Shown here: in pieces, positions 56,341-64,000 of the stretch
Layout: every line of letters starts with the position of its first letter
How positions within the stretch are numbered: the first letter of the stretch is position 1
From: Rhodothermales bacterium
GTDB lineage: Bacteria > Bacteroidota > Rhodothermia > Rhodothermales > UBA10348
DNA length: 64,000 nucleotides
Direction: 5' to 3'
NCBI GenBank assembly: GCA_028284865.1
Contig: JANQQV010000006.1
Span: 124,001-188,000 of the forward strand
Position numbers and translations under genes: made by a program
Notes under the pieces: model-generated
Told to the model about the DNA's origin: nothing
Databases searched by the model: none
Seen by the model: only the letters and a program-made list of their open reading frames with translations

Positions 56341-58779
56341 TTAATCAGGGATGGCTCTCCAGCGGCCGTTTTCAAAACGCTGCAGTCTGCTAGTTGAGCC
56401 GTCCGTTTGAACGCGAAGGGACCCCAGACGAGCGGTACCAGCAATTCGAACGTCCGCATGATTGAGCCGGTCCAAGATTTCCTGGTGAGGGTGACCAAAA
56501 GCGTTGTCTTGACCCGCGCTGATGATGGCCAATTCCGGATCCAGCGTGTCGATCAGGACCTGGCTAGTCGACGTATTCGAACCGTGATGCGCTGCCTTCA
56601 GAACAATGGTATCCACGGATCTGAACAGTGGTTCGAATCGATCAACAATCGCGCGTTCTGCTTCCGCATCGATGTCTCCCGTCAGCAGGAAACCGACACG
56701 ACCATGAACGAGGAAAATCACCATGGAGTCAGCATTGTCTGATCCAGGACGTGCCGGGTGAAGAACCCAGGCTCGGAGATGGGAGGGCAGGTCGATCCGG
56801 TCACCCATTCCGAGGGTGTGAATACCTGAGTACCGTGCTTGTTGGCCCGAAGCTTCCCAAGCAATCCAGGTCGTGCGAATGTCCAGTCCGTCCATGAGGG
56901 CAGCCCAGCCACCGGTATGATCGCGATCATCGTGGGTTACCAGCAGGTTCGCCGAGAAGTGGGCCCTGGATTGCAGCGCGTCAATCAATGCACGACCGGC
57001 ACGCGCACCGGGGCCGGTGTCAATAATGAGAGGTAATGCGCCTGGCGCCTGGACGATGATGGCATCGCCTTGCCCGACATCGAGGAACGTGACCGAAAGC
57101 GGCCCGGGCCTGAGCATGGTGAATACCGCGAATCCGGACAGCAAGACAATGGACAAAAGGCGCGGAAACCTGGTCAGTGAACCGTAGCGCTCAGGAGCGG
57201 TGAGCACGGTAAACACAATGACCATCGCGGTGACAGCTGACAGGTCCCACCCATCCCTCGCGACGAGGATCGGGGCCGACACATCTGCACCCCAGTGAGC
57301 GAGGGCAATGACCGAGTCGATGCCAAGAGATGCCAATGCGGCTAGTCCGTGTCCTCCAACTGGCATCAATAAGGCGACAACGGCTGCGGTCAAGGACACC
57401 GATGTCAGCGCTACGGCCAGTGGGCTGATGAGCAGACCTATCAGAGGAACCCAGCCTATATGGAAAAGCAGTACGGGCGCGGTGGCGACAAATGCGGCCG
57501 AGGAAACGAAGACGGCTCCCATCCAGGACGGCAATTGTTTATTGGTAGAGCGCAGCGCTTGCAGGGCCACACTGATTCCAGCCACTGCAGAGAATGACAG
57601 CTGGGTCCCAACGGAAAGCCATTGCCTTGGTTGGAATGCGGTGATTAGAAGGCCGGCAATCAGCAAACTGCGTGCGACCCATCCTGTTCGACCGCTCACT
57701 CGGCATGCCAGGCTCACACACAGCATGATGAAGGCCCGCTGTACGGATGGTGTCCACCCAACCAGGTTGGCGAACGCCCAACCCACCAACAGGACAAGCA
57801 ATGAGATCGAAGCCGATCGGACATGGGGTGAACCTGGCAATCGATGGATCACAGTCCCGGCCAGCAGCCAGATCAACAAAACGATGCATCCAAAGTGCAG
57901 TCCGGATATGGCCAGCAAGTGGGTCAATCCAGACAATCGGAATGCGCGTTCGAGTTCTTCGCTCAGCGCGGACCGGTCCCCAATCGTCATAGCCGATACG
58001 ACGGAAGCGACAGTGCTATCGGGAAAGAGCCGATGTATGCGATGCGACACCCACGATTTTGCCTGGGACATGTCGATTCCCGAGTCGCCGACTCCCAATG
58101 TGCCGATTCCTGATTCCATCTGGCCACCAGAGCGAACGCGGAGCGTATGCACGTCCATCTGGCCAATCCATCCTTTCTGGATCATCCATCTCGTTGGATC
58201 GAAGCCCCCCGGACTGCGTGGTTTTTTTGGTGGTCGGAAGGTCCCGGCCACAACGACGCGATCTCCGTGGCGGATGATCTTCGTCGAAAGTGCGGTGGGC
58301 AGAACCAGTCGCACAGAAAATGGCGCTCCCTCACCTTTCTGGACGCGGAATTCAACACCTGTCGAGGTATCCGTAATGACACCGGACCAGACCACTTTGG
58401 ATGATGATCCTACGGCCCATTGATGCTGGGCACGATTCCAAGGCAGGCTGAGGCTCCATCCAATCAAGGTCGCGAGCAGAAATGGAATCCACGGCAGGAC
58501 CCGCGGCCTGGTACGATGCGCTCGGGAAAACCAGCACATCTCACGGGAATGCGCCGCTCGAAGGTCAACCCACCATCTCCACGCTGCAGTAATCGCAGAG
58601 AACCCCAGGATTCCGAGCAGCATGAACACACTTGCATCCGGAATCCATGCATTGCTGAAGACGAGACGTTGAGCGGCGCGCAACACGACGCCAAAACCAA
58701 TCCACCAACCAACCCTCGAAAGCAGGGAGTTCCGAACCTGAGCATCTTGACGTGCCGGATCAGTCGGACGGGAGTTCAT
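56341..58779 (-). CDS. comEC: ComEC/Rec2 DNA-uptake channel protein
   Basis: An 812-residue membrane protein. Two or three helices lie at about 20-110, then an OB-like soluble part (RVVVAGTFRPPKKPRSPGGFDP). The competence domain covers about 265-540 (LTHLLAISGLHFGCIVLLIW and GWTPSVQRAFIMLC). A metallo-beta-lactamase-like domain covers about 565-812 (FLDVGQGDAIIVQAPG, LLVTHDDRDHTGGW and KAAHHGSNTSTSQ). It forms the inner-membrane channel for single-stranded DNA in natural transformation, and the MBL domain is thought to degrade the second strand. Full length, with all motifs present. It ends 16 bp from the convergent universal stress gene. Confidence 0.93.
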   Translation of the reverse strand: MNSRPTDPARQDAQVRNSLLSRVGWWIGFGVVLRAAQRLVFSNAWIPDASVFMLLGILGFSAITAAWRWWVDLRAAHSREMCWFSRAHRTRPRVLPWIPFLLATLIGWSLSLPWNRAQHQWAVGSSSKVVWSGVITDTSTGVEFRVQKGEGAPFSVRLVLPTALSTKIIRHGDRVVVAGTFRPPKKPRSPGGFDPTRWMIQKGWIGQMDVHTLRVRSGGQMESGIGTLGVGDSGIDMSQAKSWVSHRIHRLFPDSTVASVVSAMTIGDRSALSEELERAFRLSGLTHLLAISGLHFGCIVLLIWLLAGTVIHRLPGSPHVRSASISLLVLLVGWAFANLVGWTPSVQRAFIMLCVSLACRVSGRTGWVARSLLIAGLLITAFQPRQWLSVGTQLSFSAVAGISVALQALRSTNKQLPSWMGAVFVSSAAFVATAPVLLFHIGWVPLIGLLISPLAVALTSVSLTAAVVALLMPVGGHGLAALASLGIDSVIALAHWGADVSAPILVARDGWDLSAVTAMVIVFTVLTAPERYGSLTRFPRLLSIVLLSGFAVFTMLRPGPLSVTFLDVGQGDAIIVQAPGALPLIIDTGPGARAGRALIDALQSRAHFSANLLVTHDDRDHTGGWAALMDGLDIRTTWIAWEASGQQARYSGIHTLGMGDRIDLPSHLRAWVLHPARPGSDNADSMVIFLVHGRVGFLLTGDIDAEAERAIVDRFEPLFRSVDTIVLKAAHHGSNTSTSQVLIDTLDPELAIISAGQDNAFGHPHQEILDRLNHADVRIAGTARLGSLRVQTDGSTSRLQRFENGRWRAIPD

Positions 58780-58997
58780 ACAGCACTGACCCGAGCGGGG
58801 AAGCCACGTGACTTCCGCCTGTGTCGCGCTTCAAACGCCAGTCAAAGGCGGGCACCCGTCAATTGCCAGCCCAAGACAGTGTGAAAGCGTGGCGATGCAA
58901 TTGTATTCCTTTCCGAAGCATCCTATCCTTTCGCGGCGGTTGATCACCGCCCCCACCCACCACCGGATGAGATCTTCACAGGTATATGCTGCCTGAA

Positions 58998-59028
58998 AAG
59001 CTCGCCGGCGATTCAACGAGCGTTTTTT
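58998..59028 (+). terminator. intrinsic terminator-like hairpin upstream of nusB
   Basis: GCTCG and CGAGC with a 12-nt loop are followed by G and six T. The nearest upstream gene on this strand is far away (universal stress protein, ending 56325). So it could end a short unannotated transcript in 58780-59028, or act as a leader attenuator for nusB. Confidence 0.45.
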
Positions 59029-59060
59029 GACAGGCTGAGTCCCCGAAAGCAGCAGACGAG

Positions 59061-59537
59061 ATGAGCAGCAGACGAGAAGCACGTGAGCGTGCCATGCAGG
59101 CCCTCTACGCCTTTACCATTGGAGGAGACGAAGCCACACACGTTCTTGAAACCGTGGTCGACGAGAAGTTGGGTGATGACGCCACGACCAAAGAATTCGC
59201 CAAAAAACTCTTCCTGGTCACCATGGACCTGTCCGACGAAGCCGATGCGTTGGTGAGCCGGCACACACAGAACTGGGATCTGGAGCGCATGGCCTGGATC
59301 GATCGACTGCTGCTCAGAATGGCCATCAGCGAGATGCTGCATTTTGAGGATATTCCGCCCAAGGTGTCGATCAACGAAGCCATCGAAGTGGCCAAGCGCT
59401 ACAGCACGGCAAAGAGTGGGAAGTTCATCAATGGAATCCTCGATGCGGTCCTGCTGGATCTGCACAAGGAAGGACGGCTGAAGAAGAGCGGTCGCGGTCT
59501 GGTCGGCATGGATGCGCTGCTCGGAGGTCGCTCATGA
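59061..59537 (+). CDS. nusB: transcription antitermination factor NusB
   Basis: A 158-residue all-helical protein: SRREARERAMQALYAFTIGG, the WDLERMAWIDRLLLRMAISEML core, PKVSINEAIEVAKRYSTAKSGKFINGILDAV, the last being the family signature. It binds boxA RNA with NusE to permit rRNA antitermination. It overlaps the following phosphatase gene by four bases (ATGA), so the two are co-translated. Length normal. Confidence 0.95.
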   Translation: MSSRREARERAMQALYAFTIGGDEATHVLETVVDEKLGDDATTKEFAKKLFLVTMDLSDEADALVSRHTQNWDLERMAWIDRLLLRMAISEMLHFEDIPPKVSINEAIEVAKRYSTAKSGKFINGILDAVLLDLHKEGRLKKSGRGLVGMDALLGGRS

Positions 59538-60190
59538 GCATCATCGCGATTGGAGATGTCCACGGCTGTCCACTCTCGATGGACGCACTCATCGAAAAGC
59601 TGCAGCCCACGGCTGACGACACGTTGGTGTTCATCGGTGATTACATCGATCGTGGTCCTGACTCGAAGGGCGTGATCGACCGACTCATTCGCCTGAAGGA
59701 CCAGTACAACTGTGTTTTCCTGAAGGGCAATCATGAGGAACTCATCCTCGGATACCTGGATCGAGGGGAGTATGACCTGTGGGCCATCAACGGCGGCATT
59801 CAGACGCTCGCCAGCTATGGCCTCGGTGGCGATGGTGCCCGCATCCCGGATGATCACGAGGCGTTCATTCGTGAGACTGAACTCTACTACGAGACGGAAG
59901 AATTCTTCTTTGTGCACGCTGGAATCCGTCCCACGCTGACCGTCGCCGAAAACGTTGCGGCGAACGATCCGATGGTTTTCCTCTGGGAGCGCGGCCACCT
60001 CAAAGTGACGGAAACGCCCTGGGAGAAGACGGTTGTGTGTGGACATACGCCCGTGTCCGATCCCGTCGATCGTCCTCACCTGATCAACATTGACACGGGT
60101 TGCGTCTTTTTCACGCACCCTCACCTGGGTCATCTGACGGCGGTCCGCTTGCCGGAGCGGGAGTTTGTGTCCGTGCCCTTCATGGGTTGA
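59534..60190 (+). CDS. PP2A-type metallophosphoesterase
   Basis: A 218-residue calcineurin-like phosphoesterase. Metal motifs GDVHG (residues 7-11), GDYIDRGPDSKG and GNHEE are all present, with VCGHTPV and DTGCVF in the second half. It is of the bacterial serine/threonine phosphatase (PrpA/ApaH-like) group. The substrate may be phosphoproteins or diadenosine tetraphosphate. It is translationally coupled to nusB. Confidence 0.9.
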   Translation: MSIIAIGDVHGCPLSMDALIEKLQPTADDTLVFIGDYIDRGPDSKGVIDRLIRLKDQYNCVFLKGNHEELILGYLDRGEYDLWAINGGIQTLASYGLGGDGARIPDDHEAFIRETELYYETEEFFFVHAGIRPTLTVAENVAANDPMVFLWERGHLKVTETPWEKTVVCGHTPVSDPVDRPHLINIDTGCVFFTHPHLGHLTAVRLPEREFVSVPFMG

Positions 60191-60212
60191 GGCTCGGGAC
60201 TATCCCAGTCCC

Positions 60213-60788
60213 TCAGTAGTCGATCCAGACGCCGAGACGCATGGCCGGCCGGGTTGTCCCCAACTCAAGTAGCCAGCTCCAGCCACTGGTCCGCGCGGCG
60301 GTCATCCGGACAAAGGGCTCAACCACAAGTTCGAATCGGCGATTCCTTTCGGCGAAGTTCTCATCCGTATCAAAGGTGAGTCCTGGCCCGGCGCGCAAGC
60401 CCAGGTCGACATCGAATCCCCGATAGGCCGCACCCCCGATCAGCCGTTCGAATCCCAGCGTTCGGATCGAGACCGCCGGCATCAGGACAACGCGTGACCG
60501 TCGACCGCTGGTCCGGAAAAGGGGTTCTAGGTCGGCCAGCACCATCACTTCGCGTGTGTACACGGTCCGCGCGGAAACGAGGCCGATCTGCAGTCCATTT
60601 CCTCCAAGCGATGAAAGGGCTGCCTGGATCTGCGGACCCCACGGCGCCTGGATGAAGGAAACGGGATCTGTTTCACCCTCCGAAATGTCCTGTGCAGCGG
60701 AGGGAAGGACCCACCCAACGATCAAAATCATGGCCATAACAAACCGGGTAGCGGCCCTGGTTGCGACCTTGGTTACTTTTATGGCCAC
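60213..60788 (-). CDS. secreted or outer-membrane protein of unknown function
   Basis: A 191-residue product. The start is set at GTG 60788, which gives the basic N-region VAIKVTKVATRAATR before the hydrophobic stretch VMAMILIVGWVLPSAAQ, a signal peptide. ATG 60737 is an alternative. The mature part is beta-rich with alternating hydrophobic residues (GLQIGLVSARTVYTREVMVLADL and GFDVDLGLRAGPGLTFD) and ends in an aromatic residue (WIDY), like a small outer-membrane barrel. Family not recognised. It is convergent with the phosphatase gene. Confidence 0.65.
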   Translation of the reverse strand: MAIKVTKVATRAATRFVMAMILIVGWVLPSAAQDISEGETDPVSFIQAPWGPQIQAALSSLGGNGLQIGLVSARTVYTREVMVLADLEPLFRTSGRRSRVVLMPAVSIRTLGFERLIGGAAYRGFDVDLGLRAGPGLTFDTDENFAERNRRFELVVEPFVRMTAARTSGWSWLLELGTTRPAMRLGVWIDY

Positions 60789-61008
60789 GACACCAGCGGC
60801 ACGCCAAGGCCCTGGGTACAAAACGGCGAACGTGACGGCGTACGCATCCCTCGTCGCCCTCGACGGTACAGGATTCGGGTGATCTTTATGATTGTTCAGA
60901 AACAATTGGATAGCGCCGGATTAACCGAGCGGTTCGAATTCCCCGTCCGCGGACACGGTGATTGGCGACCAAGTCGCGACCAATCCGTTCGCAAAATAGG
61001 ATACAGAC

Positions 61009-62103
61009 ATGGCCCTTCGATGTGGCATTGTAGGACTTCCCAACGTAGGCAAGTCCACCCTCTTCAACGCGCTCAGCCAAGCCGGTGCCGAGTCGGCGAA
61101 CTATCCCTTTTGCACGATCGAGCCAAACGTCGGGATGGTCTCCGTACCCGACGCGCGTCTTGACACCCTCTCGAAGCTGAACAATTCGGCCAAGACCGTT
61201 CCGACGACGATCGAGTTTGTCGACATCGCAGGTCTGGTTGAGGGAGCATCCAAAGGGGAGGGTCTGGGTAATCAGTTTCTGGGTCACATCCGGGAAGTGG
61301 ACGCCATCATCCACGTGGTTCGGTGCTTCGACGACGAGAACGTGGTCCACGTCTCCGGATCCGTCGATCCATTGCGGGACATTGAGGTTATTGAAACAGA
61401 GTTGCTCCTCAAGGACCTGGAAGCCGTCGAGAAGCGCATCGACCGGACGCGAAAAGCAGCCAAAGGGGGAGACAAGAAGATTCAGGATGAGTTGGCATTC
61501 TACGAGCGCCTGCTCGGTCAGCTCTCGGACGGTACCCCTGTTCGCAGCATCGAGACCAATGACATCCAGGCTGAGTGGATGAAGTCGCTGTTCCTGCTCA
61601 CGGCTAAGCCTGTTCTGTATGCGGCCAACGTCGGTGAAGACGATCTGCCGGATGGCAACAGCTTCGTCGAGACGGTCCGTGGCCGCGCAGATGAAGAAGG
61701 AGCTGGCGTGGTGATTGTCTCGGCCGATCTCGAAGCGCAGATCGCTGAGCTGGATCCAGACGAGAAAGAGCTCTTCCTCGAAGAGATGGGGCTCGCGTCA
61801 TCAGGGCTGGATCGCCTGATTCGTGCTGCTTACGAATTGCTGGGCCTGATTACATTTTTCACCGCAGGGCCGAAAGAATCCCGTGCCTGGACACTGACCC
61901 GTGGCATGAAGGCGCCACAGGCTGCGGGGCAGATCCATACTGATTTCGAGCGCGGCTTCATTCGCGCCGAGACCATCAAGTTTGACGATTACGTCTCCTA
62001 CAAAGGCGAAGCCGGTGCGCGCGACGCGGGCGTGATGCGTTCAGAGGGCAAGGAATACACCGTCGTCGACGGTGATGTGATTCTGTTCCGTTTCAACGTC
62101 TGA
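61009..62103 (+). CDS. ychF: YchF/OLA1 redox-regulated ATPase
   Basis: A 364-residue GTPase-fold protein. G1 is [10 protein letters not shown]3 is [20 protein letters not shown], and the NxxE specificity region ([10 protein letters not shown]) replaces NKxD, giving ATP preference. A coiled coil lies at about 130-165 and a TGS domain at the C-terminus ([24 protein letters not shown]-type repeat and FRFNV end). It binds ribosomes and modulates stress translation. Length exactly as in the family. Confidence 0.96.
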   Translation: MALRCGIVGLPNVGKSTLFNALSQAGAESANYPFCTIEPNVGMVSVPDARLDTLSKLNNSAKTVPTTIEFVDIAGLVEGASKGEGLGNQFLGHIREVDAIIHVVRCFDDENVVHVSGSVDPLRDIEVIETELLLKDLEAVEKRIDRTRKAAKGGDKKIQDELAFYERLLGQLSDGTPVRSIETNDIQAEWMKSLFLLTAKPVLYAANVGEDDLPDGNSFVETVRGRADEEGAGVVIVSADLEAQIAELDPDEKELFLEEMGLASSGLDRLIRAAYELLGLITFFTAGPKESRAWTLTRGMKAPQAAGQIHTDFERGFIRAETIKFDDYVSYKGEAGARDAGVMRSEGKEYTVVDGDVILFRFNV

Positions 62104-62157
62104 TCGTGTCAGAAGTCTGACGGCGAATCGCCAGCCAAACGCTCTTTGATTGGCTTG

Positions 62158-62835
62158 TCAATTCCGAAGACTTCCGAAGTAGACGGTCACGACAGGCGTC
62201 ACGAACTGTGACGAAGGTGCCTTGATGGATTCCTCAAGGAGAGCAATGTCAGACGTGTATCGGGTGAATCGGTAACCGAAGCGAACCCCGTAGCCCGGTG
62301 CGTTCATCGCGCCAAATCGAGCCCCGAAAGAGACCGACGCAGTCACACCGGTTTTGAGCGAGCCGTGTCGAAGTCCGCTCAGCACGTCATAGGTGACTTC
62401 GCCTTCGTCAAAGCGATCGTTCTCGTTCTCATCATCGAAATACGGGTATACCCATCCCAGTGCCGGTCCCGCGGATACAGACAGGAACGGGCGGAAATTG
62501 GCTTCGATGCGGGAGGCGAACAATCGCCGTTCCACCCCGACTACTACAGGTATCTCGACCAGATAATTGGCCTTGTTGGGCACGTCACGACGTCCGAAGC
62601 GATCGAAGAAGGCGACTTCGCGCTCGTCCTTGACCGCACCGATGCTGGCTTCGAGCCGTATGCCCCACTGATGATTCAGCGAGCCGGTCAGGAATCCGCC
62701 CAAGCCGAATCCGCTGTTGGTCAGAACCACTTCGCCGCCGCGACCAATGGCAGATCGCGAAGAATCCGGCTGCTGGCCCAGAGCCGGGGAGCACGCCAGC
62801 AACGTGATGACAATGATGAGGGAATAGCGGGGCAT
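62158..62835 (-). CDS. secreted outer-membrane beta-barrel protein
   Basis: A 225-residue protein. MPRYSLIIVITLLACSPALGQ is a signal peptide. The mature chain alternates short turns and amphipathic strands (FGLGGFLTGSLNHQWGIRLEASIG, YLVEIPVVVGVERRLF and VRFGYRFTRYTSDIALL), typical of 8-strand barrels (porT/OmpW-like set in Bacteroidota). An acidic loop DDENENDRFDEGE may bind calcium. Function unknown. Confidence 0.75.
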   Translation of the reverse strand: MPRYSLIIVITLLACSPALGQQPDSSRSAIGRGGEVVLTNSGFGLGGFLTGSLNHQWGIRLEASIGAVKDEREVAFFDRFGRRDVPNKANYLVEIPVVVGVERRLFASRIEANFRPFLSVSAGPALGWVYPYFDDENENDRFDEGEVTYDVLSGLRHGSLKTGVTASVSFGARFGAMNAPGYGVRFGYRFTRYTSDIALLEESIKAPSSQFVTPVVTVYFGSLRN

Positions 62836-62972
62836 GGACGGGCGGTTGGTGCCTGCGCAGGATAAGCACCCGGCAAAACCGAATCGTTCCTGGTTTGTTC
62901 ACCGCAGCAGACCAACCCCGCTGCGCTGTCGGGCGAGGCATCATCTCCTGGCTCACTTCGGCCTTTTTCTGC

Positions 62973-64000
62973 GTGGACTACCGGACCCTCATCGCCAAAC
63001 GATACCTGACGAGCCCACGCTCGGTGTCCCTGATTTCCCGTATCACGGCGATTTCAGCGACAGGGGTTGCACTGGGAGTGGCCGCGCTGATCGTCGTTCT
63101 CTCGGTCCTGAACGGTTTTTTCGAGTTCGTTCGGGATATGCTGGTCTCGTACGATCCCCATGTGCGGATCGTATCCGTCGAGGAGCGTGGTTTCCAGCCC
63201 GATGACAGCTTGATGGCGACCATCGAGGCCTGGCCCGGTGTTCGCTCCGCTGCGCCCTATGTGGAGGGCAAGGCGATGCTGCTGCATGACAGCCGATCAG
63301 ACGTCAACAAAGTCGTCATCGTGCGCGGCATGGACGCCTCGACCTTGAATACGGACGATGGCGTCGTAGCGGGGACAACGTTCGGGGAATTCAACCTCGA
63401 TCGTGTGGATGGTCGTCCGGGCATCGTGATGGGACGGCGCCTTGGCGAGCGTCTTCTGATTTCGCCCGGCGGTGGCAGCGCGCCACCCAGTCGCGTGGCG
63501 TTGCTTTCGGCTCCCGCCATCGAGCGCATGGTGACTCGGGTGCTCAGTAGCTCACCCATTCGCCAGTTTGAGGTTCGCGGGCTGTTCCAGCTTGAAACCG
63601 TGTTCGATGAAAGTCACGTTTTCGTTGGTCTTCCCGAAGCGCAATCACTCTTCCGAATGGGAAGGTCTGTTTCAGGAATCGACGTGCGACTGGACGACCT
63701 GGATGATGCGGAAGCCTATCAGGAATGGTTGGCTTCCCAGCTTGACGCAGAACAGTATGAGGTCCTGACCTGGTACGACCTGCAGAAGTCCCTCTATGAT
63801 GTGATGCAGCTCGAGAAATGGGGTGCATCGGTTGTGCTATTCCTGATCGTGATCGTGGCTGCTTTCAACATCATCGGTTCGTTGACCATGATCGTCATCG
63901 AAAAACGACGTGACGTGGGGGCGCTGCGCGCGATGGGGGTCTCAGCGAAGAATGTTCGACGCATCTTCCTGACCGAAGGAGCGCTGATCGGTCTGGTGGG
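62973..64000 (+). CDS. LolC/LolE-family lipoprotein-releasing ABC permease, 3' end outside the window
   Basis: An open frame from GTG 62973 to the right edge (342 codons). An N-terminal RYLTSPRSVSLISRITAISATGVALGVAALIVVLSVLNGFF is the typical first helix of LolC/E. A periplasmic MacB-like domain follows at about 55-270 (GVVAGTTFGEFNLDRVDG, PIRQFEVRGLFQL), then the FtsX-type helices (VLFLIVIVAAFNIIGSLTMIVIEKRRDVGALRAMGV). With LolD it extracts lipoproteins for the outer membrane. The last two helices are missing. Confidence 0.88.
   Translation, partial: MDYRTLIAKRYLTSPRSVSLISRITAISATGVALGVAALIVVLSVLNGFFEFVRDMLVSYDPHVRIVSVEERGFQPDDSLMATIEAWPGVRSAAPYVEGKAMLLHDSRSDVNKVVIVRGMDASTLNTDDGVVAGTTFGEFNLDRVDGRPGIVMGRRLGERLLISPGGGSAPPSRVALLSAPAIERMVTRVLSSSPIRQFEVRGLFQLETVFDESHVFVGLPEAQSLFRMGRSVSGIDVRLDDLDDAEAYQEWLASQLDAEQYEVLTWYDLQKSLYDVMQLEKWGASVVLFLIVIVAAFNIIGSLTMIVIEKRRDVGALRAMGVSAKNVRRIFLTEGALIGLV

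Noticed and set aside
60931-60942. GGTTCGAATTCC, resembling a tRNA T-arm
   Set aside because: The flanking bases do not form a T stem, and no acceptor, D or anticodon arms precede it.

Overview
This 64 kb window looks like chromosome from a Rhodothermota/Bacteroidota-type bacterium. The evidence is two secreted proteins ending in type IX secretion (T9SS) type A sorting domains (29392-32577 and 32776-34641), a giant periplasmic-propeller hybrid histidine kinase of the Bacteroidota type (44412-48599), an Omp85/TamB pair, few clear Shine-Dalgarno sequences, and a moderately GC-rich composition. The assignment is by gene content only. There are no rRNA or tRNA genes, no insertion sequences and no CRISPR.

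Layout. 1-7.2 kb: outer-membrane assembly pair TamB (cut by the window edge)/Omp85, a sugar-type MFS transporter, a PhyH dioxygenase and a small secreted protein. 7.3-11.3 kb: sensor kinase and RecJ. 11.4-25.3 kb: a sulfur-oxidation island with two half-length YeeE-type transporters, a persulfide dioxygenase-rhodanese, two SulP permeases, a TorD chaperone, a sulfide:quinone reductase, a cytoplasmic SoeA-like molybdoenzyme, a fused FeS/NrfD partner and MobA. 25.4-34.6 kb: NUDIX, a small membrane protein, an M14 peptidase and the two T9SS cargo proteins. 34.9-41.5 kb: a FliA/WhiG-type sigma factor and a chaperone/usher-like surface locus. 41.7-49.7 kb: four signalling proteins including a sigma54 activator. 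49.8-53.5 kb: a FadL-like porin, a GntR/UTRA regulator and MoeA. 53.5-64 kb: Pgi, a gene-free AT-rich stretch with clustered DnaA-box-like words (possible origin), UspA, ComEC, NusB, a phosphatase, YchF, two envelope proteins and the start of a LolC/E permease.

Two regulatory circuits can be read from the DNA. First, a palindrome ACNTGT-CATW-ACANGT occurs five times, each in front of a transcription unit: YeeE/persulfide dioxygenase/SulP, SQR-TorD, SoeBC-SoeA, the FadL-like porin, and the GntR gene itself. This predicts a GntR-controlled sulfide-to-sulfate regulon whose parts lie 40 kb apart. Second, the palindrome TGTTTCG-N4-CGAAACA occurs three times (once imperfect) beside the sigma-factor gene and the usher-like locus. 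Two of those copies are accompanied by an identically spaced sigma54-like element YGGCACG-N4-TTGA, and a sigma54 activator is encoded next door. These are the two parts of the window most likely to be undescribed.
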